Below, in pieces: positions 12,501 to 24,500 of a DNA stretch of 64,000 nucleotides. The notes below the pieces were generated by a model that ran no database searches, was not told the origin of the DNA, and saw nothing but the letters and a program-made list of their open reading frames with translations. Origin of the DNA: Paragonimus skrjabini miyazakii (Eukaryota; Platyhelminthes; Trematoda; Plagiorchiida; Troglotrematidae). A program made the translations under genes and the position numbers. The stretch covers positions 31,921 to 95,920 of the forward strand of contig JTDE01022146.1 of NCBI GenBank assembly GCA_014338405.1. The letters run 5' to 3'. The stretch's first letter is position 1. Every line of letters begins with the position of its first letter.

Positions 12501-15500
12501 GTACAACTGAGTGACAGTGTCAAAGTCATCGAAGGTCGATCTGTACAACGGGAAGTTTCACAGCGCCTTGTTGCTCACGGAATCAAACGTCTTGTTAAAA
12601 TCCATAAAGATAGCATACAACAGCTGGTTGCGTCCACCACACTTTTTCTGGAATTGGCGAGCAGCGATCATCCTGCGGATCGTACTGTGTTTTTCAGGAA
12701 TATTTGTTTCCAAAGTTTTGACTTAATCCGATTGAGCGGAAGTTCTGTAGAAACTTTTTAATACAGATCAATAGGCTAATTTCTGGATACATCCGATCGT
12801 CTTCTATCGGGTAACCGATCCAATAGAAGGTGTAGCCACCACCTGCAAGCGTCGTTTAGCTCATGGCTACGATCTCGATGCGGCTTCCCGGTCGTGTGGT
12901 ATTACACTAAGCCATCAGCTTACGCATAGTCCGTTTTCCTTTAGAGAGCGTCATGGATCCAGGGGAATGTCTCATGACTTGAGGATTCCTAGTTAGAACC
13001 TCTGACTCAACAGTCTGATCTGCAGGAGAAAGGGAAACTGGGTTTTCTCAGGTGACTATCTACAGTCATTGGCCCAAATCCTTGACTCATTTGCCACTGA
13101 GAGGTTAACCCAGAGAGGGACGCAGTAAATAAAACTTGGTCTTCTCATTCCGATTATTTCTTGCGAAAATTCCCATTGAATCATAGAACAGTAGACGTGA
13201 CGAACAATTGTTTTCGATAATTCATCATCAGATCAATACAATTATATAGATTCAGCAAAATCAAAAAACAGTGTGTACACAAGACAAAGAGGTTTAGCAG
13301 GATGTCATTGGATCAAGCAGAACGTCACAAAATATCCAGGCTTGCATAGGTCAGTCACTCAGGGAGCAAATCACCAGTGCTAACGATTGATGGTTTGGAG
13401 TTTCGATGGGCATACAGACTGATGGTGTGACCTTTGGCCACGGCAACTGCAGGGCTTGCACGTATTTTTTGTGTGAACACAAAATCGGATTGCGCAATCG
13501 AATGACGATCGTTTCAGCAGTAGCCAACATTCGTTGTCTGACCAGTTTTGGGTGGTTTATCGGGACTTTGTAGACAACACGGAACGCCTGAGTGGGGTCA
13601 ACCCGGTGATCAGTGTCTGCCAGATGTGCGACGACTGCGCTGTTGATAGATTTGGTTGAACCTGTTCCGAGCCACGCTGGATGATGTTCTTTGATCCGTT
13701 TTGACAAACGCCTCGTCGTGCGACCTACATATTCTGCTGTAAAACTGCAGGAAAATGAGTATACAACCATGGATTGATCGAGGACAGAGAGTTTATCTTT
13801 CAAGCTCAAAGTCAGCAAGGGAGATGTGGTGAACCAACTGCGCAGCGTTGCCGCCGGAAAAGTGCGCCTAAGAGTCTGATAAAGTCGACGGTTTAGTGTC
13901 TCTGTTGCAATATCACTCTTAAAAGGGAGGCGGATGAAAATAGCCTTCTTTTCTACCGTGGTAATCTGACTCCGTGGCTCAGACGCGATCATGTCCATAT
14001 TGAGGTTTTCGACTGTTCAGGTCAACTGTTGAACGATCGGGGTGCTCCTTGTTCGAGGACACCTTTTCCAACCCCCTCTTTCCAAATGCGAAAGACAGCG
14101 TTGTTGAAACTATAAATATCGTTCTGCTGTGCATTCATAAGTTTAAGCCTCACTATCTAAACACCCTTACGTAGTCGGTAGTGCGATATATAGCCCTATG
14201 AACGTAATCACTTTTTGTTTGGCAATTGTCCTTTGGCTTATTTGACGTGGTTGAACCTGGAAGGACCGAATTTCTCGTCAAAAAATATCTCTCCGGATCA
14301 ACATTCTCACAATCTAAGTTGATACTTCAACCAATCTATTTTGTTTTACGAAGTTGTTAAAATTCCTCAGTAACATTTCTAGGCTGTTAGGTGGTAAGCA
14401 CCAAAGTATTAGTTTTTGCCCCGCTGGTTTTTAATGTTCTGACCCTGAAAGTATGCATTTTAGCCGTGATGACCGTACAATCCGCAGAAAATAACTTTGT
14501 TCATCGTCTTTTGGAATGTTAGCATGTTCATTGTAGTTTTGTGATGTTTTTTCAAGTTTTAAATAATTACATACATGAAGCTTTTGTTGACTGATCATTT
14601 AGCGAGATCTGACGAACCAAACAGGAAATTTTTGTGTTCGGCTGATCTTGTTTTCTTACGGTTGTTTTACCTCCTATTTCGTAATCAGTTGCACAGGTCC
14701 CACTGGGGTTGATAAGTGACAGCCACCGAAAATCAATCTGAAACTGAAAGTTATCTTTTAATAGTATATGGGTGGGACAAATCTTGTAACTGTTTATTGC
14801 AGCCCTGTCAGTGGTTACGCCCTTGATCGCCACCGTCTTTAGTGTTCTACCTGCAAGGTCACTTTGCGAGCTCATGTGACCTACAGTGCGTATGTGTGAT
14901 CCAGCGTTCCTACTGTTAGTTTAATCTTCCTTCACGTGCATTTGTTCAAAGTTGTCATTCACTTAGTCCATTATAGCGGACTGATTGAACTAAGTAACGA
15001 AAAATCGAGCAATATCACCTCCTTCCATGTGTTGCGAAAGTTTTTCCTAATTTTGTGTTGTGCTGGTTAACAGGTTGATCTTCCACATTAGTCTCAATCA
15101 ACATGAAAAGGAAGGATATGATTCGGTTTCTATATTATAGGGCTTACAAACAGCTCAGTGCTATCACCGGCAATATATGTTAAATTCTGCTCTATATAAG
15201 AGAAGAATTATCATCTGTTTTCTCTCTGTCTCCCTTCCATACCCGTTAGATCATCCAGTGCACCTAATTAGAAATTTGCGAAATATCTGTTCGTCTTATT
15301 TTTTGGTAATTTCTCATGGTTATTGATTTCTGTTCTAAATTTCGACATTCACTTCTCATATCCGTCTCGTGAGATCACCTCGTTACATCATATTTATTAT
15401 GAAATTTGTTACCACATGTAATCTACGGCTTCCCGATCGCATTTACTGAACCTTTAGCAAAATGTCATTATTTTGCTCTGCCTGTTCAAATATCTCTTCT

Positions 15501-18500
15501 AACGGTTATCAGATACTTTTATTGCTGTTGGTGATCGATCGTCACTCTTTCTGTTTCAATGTCATCATCAGTCACCTTACCGTTAATGAACCTCTTGTTG
15601 TTCGACTAGTATATCTTTGCTTGGAACATCTAACAGTTGTTTTTACATATCGTTGATCAACACTGAAACAGTGTATCAGTTCCATCTCCCTTTGTCCCCA
15701 ATTTCATGCCCGCTGTAATAATAGAAAAATCTGAATCTGTTCTGAACAAGCGTATGCTTTTTAACCCATTGTGCGACTAGCCAACGTGACAACCGTATTG
15801 ACTGAGCGAAGATGTTATACAACCCAATGCCTATGTGGAACATTTGATCATATCGGTTTTGGGTCATCCACACTCACAAGCTTAGCCATTTTACCCTGTT
15901 CGATACGGTTACATCATTTGGAAAGAGAAATAAGCCTACGTGATACCAACCTGTGAACTGTTTGTACCACAATCCCATATCATACCAATCTATCAGTGTG
16001 GTCGCCTGAAAGGCAGTTTTTCCTTTCGTTCCGATATGCAATAGGGCATCCAACCAGATACACGTTTTTGCATAGTGTAATTGATTTGGATCATCAGTGT
16101 AGGACAAAGTGGCAAAAACAAACCATTCTTATTCATGGATTTTCTGACGCTATTTCTCATGGTGTCGAATCTTTGGCTAATGCGAACATATGGAATAACA
16201 GGCTCTTCTTATTTACAGACTATCGCGATGAATTACTACTTGATGTGGTTAGTTTTGGGGACGATTCAGTTTACCCTATTCGGTTCATTTCTGGTGGTCC
16301 CCATTTGAGGACTGACGTTACGAAATATTCAACGGTTAAAGCCGTTCCCATCCACACTTCGTAAAAATGTACTGATAAATTTCCGTTTCAATCAGTTATG
16401 TTTCTTCGCCTAATTTAGTGTATGTTCACAGGCGCTTTATCAGTGGTACATCGGTGGTTGATGCTGGTGTCTAACTGCCATGTAACCGTGAGAAGAAGAG
16501 CAATCCGTTGTTTGAAGTTGAGGAAGAAGAACGGGCTTGACTTCTGTGCTTAAAAACCCTCCTCGAAGGTTCCGCTATCGGTAAAAAGTGTACTGTGCGG
16601 TAGTCGAAGAGTTAACAGTCATATTGAATGGTCCTGTCGTTTGTTCAACCGTTCCTACGGACCAATTGAGTGAAGTCATTCGTGTCTCACTAGGAAAAGT
16701 CCAGTTTTTTTATTTCTATTCTCTTCCAGCTGCGTACACTTGGATGCAAACATCGATGGCCGAGTATATGAAGACGACTGACGTCCTCCACCTTTAGCGG
16801 CGCCTTTCGCAGCTGTAACCTCATAATCCTCTTCCTCATTTTCAGCTTCGAGTCTAACATAGGTATTATGGTTCGGGCTGCCGTTTGTTGCTCTTATGTT
16901 GAAGTTTTCCTCAATAAGGCGTTCTAGGCATCTTAATTTGGGTCCTAAGGATGAGGAATACATTTGGTCGAGGTCGCTGTCTGATGTGTCGAAGTACATA
17001 AATCAGTACCTCTCATGTTCCAGATATTGGCTTACTTTATTTTAATTGTCGTCTTCGACATGCTTGACCTTTTCTCCACATTTGTTGTAGTAATTCAAGT
17101 GTAAACTGCTTACTTAGTTGACGAGATACGAACCCCTTTGAACAGATTATGCGAATGGTCTCGTTGGTATGGCATGTCCATCATTTTCTTTCCAGTTTGT
17201 ACGTTTCGCCATCAGTCCTGTACGGTTTTAACCTCGTCTCAGTATGTGCACACGGTCCATTTTGATTGGTTGTTTGTATTAACCGTTTAGCCGGCGATTT
17301 TGCGGCCTCAATATTCGTAGCCAACCGTATGAGTTTTCAACGATGTAATCAGCAGCGTCGCAAATAGTCTACGTTTCTCGGGTGTACCTCAATCCGCATT
17401 TGGCGGCGGCTGATGTCAGTTCGTTTTCCATCATTGAGGTCACACAGTCTAGTTGGAAACTGTGACTTACAGCTAGTGTGTTCGATGTCGTTTTACCGAA
17501 CTTAACGGACAAACCGGTCGAATTTTAATTCGCGTTATTTCATCACGTCACTATTTCTGGTCTGCGTTAAAATTTTTTTTGATACTTTCGCTTGGGAATA
17601 TGGAAAATCGATTTGGCTGGGATGATTGAAGTAATTGCCGGAAATCAAATGCGCCGTATTGGTCCATTTCATTACCAATAAGCACAGAACGTGGCCATCA
17701 GAACCAAAGATTAAGATAGTGTGCTTTGTTCTGTGTGCTGTGTTCTGTGCTGCGCACCTGCGAACCAAATCTATCACCAGTAGTCGGGTCACGTGCAACT
17801 AGGTGCCAGCATACATACAACAGCTGTTTACTTGACCTGTCTTGATCATGTGACAGGGCAACTAACTGAACGTCGATGCAGACAGTGATCGCATAGTCGA
17901 ATCATTCGATCGCAATGTAGTCGATAAATGAGAAATATCGCATTCTGGACCATTGCCTTTTGGACCAACAGTACTTACCAGTTGTGCCTTGTTGCTAAAG
18001 TATATAGTAGTCTATTACCATCCATCTACTGGAAGACTACCATCTTTGCAAAACAAATTACACATATCTTTAAAATTGTTGACAAAGTTTGAATAGCACA
18101 GCAGCTGCTGTATTGTCATGACTGAAACTATTCTTGTTTTGATCAGTCTAACACCAACCTGGTTGTTCTACGTTGCAGTAGAATAGGTAACTGTCTGGAA
18201 AATTTCTGATTACCACATGCCACCTCCCCGTTAGTGTGACTGGCAGAATTCGCCTTCATACACGTCTCTATGCATATTGTGGATAACCACAACAATATTT
18301 TTGTTTCTGAATGCTCATTCTTGAACCTCGAAGTCCCACGACAGTTTTCATAATCTTCTTCCACTCTCATCGAAGTACGGTTTCTAGGACTACCTTTCGT
18401 TGAACAGTGTAAAAGTTTTCAACTTTTTAGGATGGATTTTGCATGTTTCATATTCTATATCTCTTGATTCATTTCCGTAGTGAACAACTTTTTCTAGTCA

Positions 18501-21500
18501 CTTTCAATTATGTTAGACGCCTTTCCACGTTGTTTGCTAAAGCCCACGTTAACCGGCTTATTTCTTCCTTGCTTGTTCTTTTACCGCATTGTAAATGTCA
18601 TTGTGTTCAAATTGAACACCACATACACATGATTGTAGTCCTCGAATTCAGCTAAGCCTTTCGGTTGACTCACTTCGAACCGAAACATTTGGCTCGAATT
18701 TCACTCTTATTAGAACCTGTATACAGTTGTTGTGACCACAAAAGAGGCTTGACCTGCTAATTTGTTTATTGTACAAACTTCTGTACAGGTCATGATAAAA
18801 ATGGGACTACAAACGCGTACAGTCGTTTGCACGGCTGACGTGCATTCACATACATTAGGTGGCAGTACGTTATCATTCGTCCTGGTGGCGCCTCCCCCAT
18901 AGTGTTTACACACTTTCTGGTCCGTCGTTTTCCTGGCGTTGGGGGCTTGCTCTTCTATTCCTAAATGTCGCGTGTGAGTAGTATACTACTTGTGAGTGGC
19001 ATATTACTCACAACAAAGCTGCCTGTTATATAATGGTAGTGCATATTCTTGTCCATATTGGAGTGTGCATTCCGATCGTCATGTTTTTGGGACTAACGTG
19101 CTAACCACAACCCAAGTAACCTCACAATAGGCATGACTGAATGGTCATATCCAAACGCTTAACCACAACCTTGTGCAAATAATGTTCACCTTGCTTGATC
19201 ATTTCGAAAGGAAAATGAACAGAATAACTATGTTCTATCCTATCGATAACCCCGTGATCAGGACTTCTCAGTTCTGTTGAGGTTACTGATTTCATTGAAC
19301 CAATTGAGCACGGTTTCAGTGTTTCTTTCAACCTTTCCCGGTTGGAACAAATCGGCCAAGTTGTACCCGTCTTATAGAAACGTTTCAATCATTCTCGTCG
19401 ATTACATCGCACAGACTATGGCCTGCATGCATGCACAAATTCAACAGGGCATAAGGTAGGAAGTAATCATTAGTCGTGACGAGATTATTGAGCATAAATG
19501 CAATCATTTGCCGATTTGTCTGCACTTATGGAATCACGTACGTCAGCCGAACGGAAGTTGAAGACTTGAGAGCATATTTAGAAGTGGTTGCCCAAAGACG
19601 AAATCTGAAATGTTTAAACTTCTGTCACAAGACTTTCGCAGAAACAGGCCGAGTTCAAACCATCTTTCTTTTAGTTTGAAACTTCATATTTGAACTTTGT
19701 ATGATCGATGTTGCCCCTACTCATGATTCTTGACACGGTCCAGTTAAAGCCTAATTTTAGACTTTGTGACTACTTGGTCCGATTTTATCTGCGTTCGCCA
19801 TTCTTATGGTGACCCACAAGCCATCCCTGTTCTGCGCCCAATTAAATGCTTCCATGCGGGAGTTCGTGCTGCGCGACCAACAACAGCTGTCGAGATGTTC
19901 CCGCAAAAAGCAGCTTGCTGATTTCAGTGTGCCTGCTCCGAAATCATCCGGATATATACTTTCCCTCTTTAATTTTCCTACATTCCGATGCTTGTGATCA
20001 TTAGAGCAGTCCCACTAGAGAGCAATTCTGCAGTGTTGTTGCACGATTGACTCATCATTTATCTGACTAGGTCTTGTGCTGCTCGTAACTCCATTTGATC
20101 AAGGATCTATTTTCTGAATTACGCGGACTCTTCTGAGTTGTATTGCTTTTATTTTTCAACTGATTATTATTGTTGTCATTGTCAAATTCACCAACTAATG
20201 GTTTCTAACAGTCCCACCGTGACAGAAAGTAGATTTTTCTTAGATCAAAGCCATACTGTTGTTATGGTTATTACTGTAAACAAATATGGACCTCGATCTT
20301 TTTTAATCTCTGGGCAAATTTACAACAGTTGAACAAAATTAATCGAAGTCTGCCATCAACGAGGCTGCACACAAGATACCTAGGCGAATGAAAACGGAAG
20401 TATCGGTGAACTAATCAGTAGATGTCATTCTGTTTCCAACAGTCATGTACAAACAGAACGGAAGAAACACAACTGTTTATGGTTATTTGAAGTGGAGGAT
20501 TCCAGGACAGACGTGAACTGGACACGTCAAAAACCAAACTGATATGGGTTTGACTAAGGGGTTAACTGCGAGTGAACTAGCAGAAACCTTGTTTTTGTCC
20601 AGAACTGTCCCAACACTCACTTTTCATTTGTTCTTTGATCACGTCTCGAAGCTTTGTTCCACGCGAGTTTGAAAGTGCGTGGTATTGTTGAGAGTAACTT
20701 GACCATTTTGCCATCTGGCAAAGTTTCTTATATCCGTTTGTTGTAGAGGCCTTGACATAATGGGTGAGAATGTGAATAACTTCGTCAGTCAGTCAGGCTG
20801 TTACCGAGTTTGATATGTTGTCTGAATTTCTTGAATATTGTACAACATACGAGTTTCTTTCTGACCACTTTCCGAGTGATAAAGCATACAGGTCGTGGCA
20901 TTGTACAATTAGGAGCTAAGACATCTGAGAATAAACGGCTGTCTTTTTCACGAGTATCATGTTGTGTGTACATGTTTATACTGCATGTCTGAATTTCTTC
21001 TGAACACCTCCTGCTCGGTAAACGATTCAGCAGAAGACGTGACCGCATGTCTAAGGTATTAAAGCGTGTTTATCGTTTTGTCCTTTATTGATCATTACCT
21101 TTTAAATCACATTCACATTCTCTACATTAGCAATTCATAAAATTCTTCCTTAAATTTGTCTTGCTTCTTATCGCGTGGCCGACACTACTATTAAATCACC
21201 TGATTTGCAGAACTGAAGGGCGAACCAAGTATGCATGTGTGTGTGTCTGATTTAGGAGTTGCTCGATTTATCTCTGCGGTTTCAGTTTCACATACCGTCT
21301 GTGTGTTTTTAACTAGGTCACCTTTTTTTGCCATAGTATTCGGAATTTCAAAGGAAGGAAAAACCCAAAAGTGCTTATATATTCAATGAGTTTAAGATAG
21401 TTGTTTACTAATTCCGTTCCTGAAATTTGAGGATTATGAGAAAGTGAGGTGGATGATTAGAGAAGAATTTCCTAGATCTACTGTTCTTGGGAAGAAACGG

Positions 21501-24500
21501 AAAGAGTGAGACTCAATTCAGCAACTTAGTAGTTCCTCTGGTTCTGGATGACTAAACATACTTTGACACAGATCGGCTAAAAGAAACAGGGAGAAGAGCA
21601 CAATTATAACGGGAACACATGATGAGTATGAGATGACAAGAGGATTGAGATCAGAGGTTATAGTTGGTTCTCTGTTAAGGCGTTCAGATGTGTCCTGGAC
21701 ACTATCCGAGATGCCGGGGGCATATCGTTGATGCTTGAAAATCCTCCAAAGCTGAACGGGTTCAGAAATTACAGCTCGAGGACATTAGAGAAGAGGCCTC
21801 GGGGTTTGCTAAGTGTCATCAGCCAGAGTTTTAGTGTGCTTAGGCTAAGATAGCTTATAAAAGAAGGGCAAATTACTGGTAACTGGGAGAGGATTTCGTT
21901 TACACCCATTGTACATCACTCACATGCATTCATGGCCTTCACTTTTAAGTAAACTTTTTCAGCTAGTCCCTTTGGAACAGAGACACGAGACCTGGACTCC
22001 CTTATTGTTGGGACTCGTCAGTGGCATATATTCTTGTGATTAGTAGGATTTGAAGTTCGGCCCACGTTTTCATGGAACAGCTTTGTCTCCTATCCTATCA
22101 CTGACCTAACTTTAGGCGCAATTCCGCTGTCATGTCAAGACAAACCCTACCAGGGGCGAGTCTCCAATTTTTTTTCAGAAGTGGGCGGTGAGAGGGATTT
22201 GGATCACGTGATGCAGCGTGATACACTGTTGATGAACTGTGAGCACGGACGTCGTTCGGTTCCGGTCGTTAAGGCACTCCTTCGGACATACACTACCGAC
22301 CGTTGTAGGGCGCAATGACTATTCTTGACTATTCATGACTATTCATCCTTTGAAATGCTGATAGACTATATATTCTTGCCCTGTTGTGCCTCATGAGAAC
22401 GATCGAAACATTTCATGACACTTGTGTGGACTACTGATGAGTAGTAGGGGATTTTGATTTTCATATAGATCGTGGATCTCGATTTATCCCATAGCTAACG
22501 GACGGTTGTATTGCTTGGCATTAACAGATGCGTTTCTGTCATTTCAAACGGAATTAGAATTTGTTGCCTCGCTTTTTCTGGTTTCTGCGCACAATTGAGG
22601 TAGAACTGGCATGGACATTCAAATCTGCTAGTCCATTATCCAATAACAGTATAAATAGAACAAAATACATCAATTTGGAACTGTTACATAAATGCAGTTC
22701 GTTTTGGAATTAGCAAGCGCTGTAATGGTTTCAACTATTTTACGTTCTCTTGTACCGAACTTGTAGACCTGAACCATCTCGACCATTTTCTTAACTCCTA
22801 GATGCTCGAATATCATAACTGTAATAACTCAGTGGAGAGCCAGTAGTTGACAAGTACAAGAGATCGGCAACCGACGGCCTGCACTCTCGGCACGATACTG
22901 CACCGAAATTCAACAGTACTCATGTGTTTGACCAACTTTTCCTCTCACAAATGGAATCATCTGTTTAGAGTACTTTCCGCATCTGATCTCATCCAGACTG
23001 TCGCCTAATATTTCGAGACTTCTGCGCAGCGGTCAGCATCAAACATCACACTAATTCGTTACATTTGCGACTTCACAATTTGAATGCCATTTTAATTATT
23101 GGTTTTCGTGTTTTATAATCACCACTTTCATTTATCAACCGCAGTTTAGTGTGTTCCGAGGTAGACAGTATCACTCGTTAGTGGGTGGTGTGCAGACCAG
23201 AAGGCGATAATGAAATAGGGGACAGGGACGTTTCACACTAGAGATGGAAGTTTACGATTTCCTGTAAATGACATTCATTTGTTGTTGATAGGTTGATATG
23301 GCAGCAACATGCTCAGCCATCTCACTGACCCTCGGACATACAGAATAGTTCATGAAAATTCAGGTAGTCTGTTTCTGGCGTCTATATGAGCAACTGGATT
23401 GAACCAATGGGAACACAACACAACCCGTTTTTAACGTATACCCTCCGCCTCGGACGGGTGAGCTAAACAGACTGAGAGGTCGTGAATGTGACTACAAATT
23501 TGATGGGATTCACAAGCAGTTCAAAGACAGTCGTTCGGATTTTCGTCGACCACCCTGTATACATAAATTTTCTAACACCTTTATTTCTTTCGGTTGACAT
23601 TCGACCTAGCTTTATTGAACCGATATGTTTGCATCATGCTTGTTCATCGCGTTGCTTCTTGAACATACATGTGACTACTTCTTGATTCATTATGAATAGT
23701 ACGCTTTACCGGCAGTTTTCCGATATCGGTGTCTACATGATGCATTTGCGTTTCGAGATTGTCGAGAGGGTGATGAGCCTAAGTTTAAGAACCATTTTTA
23801 TTCTATCAGTACTGCTCACCGATCACTCTCTGACCCAGAATCTGACTTCTGTCCAAAGAATGGTTGTCGATCCCTGTTCCGCACGAGTACCGAACATAGA
23901 CGAATTAAGGCATATGCGGAGAAACAAAACTTTCAAGCAAAACCGCCACTATTTTTCATCAATCTTGAGAATGTATCTGCCCATCGATAGGCGTCATTTC
24001 GAGCTCCGACCGAGAAGTGGATGATGCTCTACACGACCACTTATTGATTTTCGAGTCTTCATTCCATCGAATCCGCGTTTTACCTTGTCCACCTAGTTTA
24101 CCACTGTCAACCTTCACTTGGCCGTACAAAAAGCGTTCAATGAACTGGATTTCAGTGGGCGTTTACAACCATTTTCTCACACACATATTCATTCATCATT
24201 CATTTTCAACTGTGATGTGTACACGTCGGTACTATGGTTCGTGATGCTGCTGGTCCTGTAATTACCTCACTAAGCATCAGAATAATAAATAAGTACAAAT
24301 GTATAATGGTGAAAAACAGAACAGAAAGAAAATAATCAAACAAAGACATTTGGGTATTGTGAAAGAGAAGAATCAACAAGGTTATTGATATATATTAATC
24401 ATTGACTGCAACACACTGCCACTACGTCAGAACGCGCTTCTAACCAGCGGTCTGGATGGTCTCGAACTCCTCAACCAGGTAAACGGCACCTATCGATATT

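Noticed and set aside
22425..22500. Possible SINE from ACTGATGAGTAGT motif
   Set aside because: Only the short tail motif matches; the body does not.
23692..24024. 110-codon plus-strand frame in the long intron
   Set aside because: No recognisable domain or conserved-looking composition; within chance expectation for this length of DNA.
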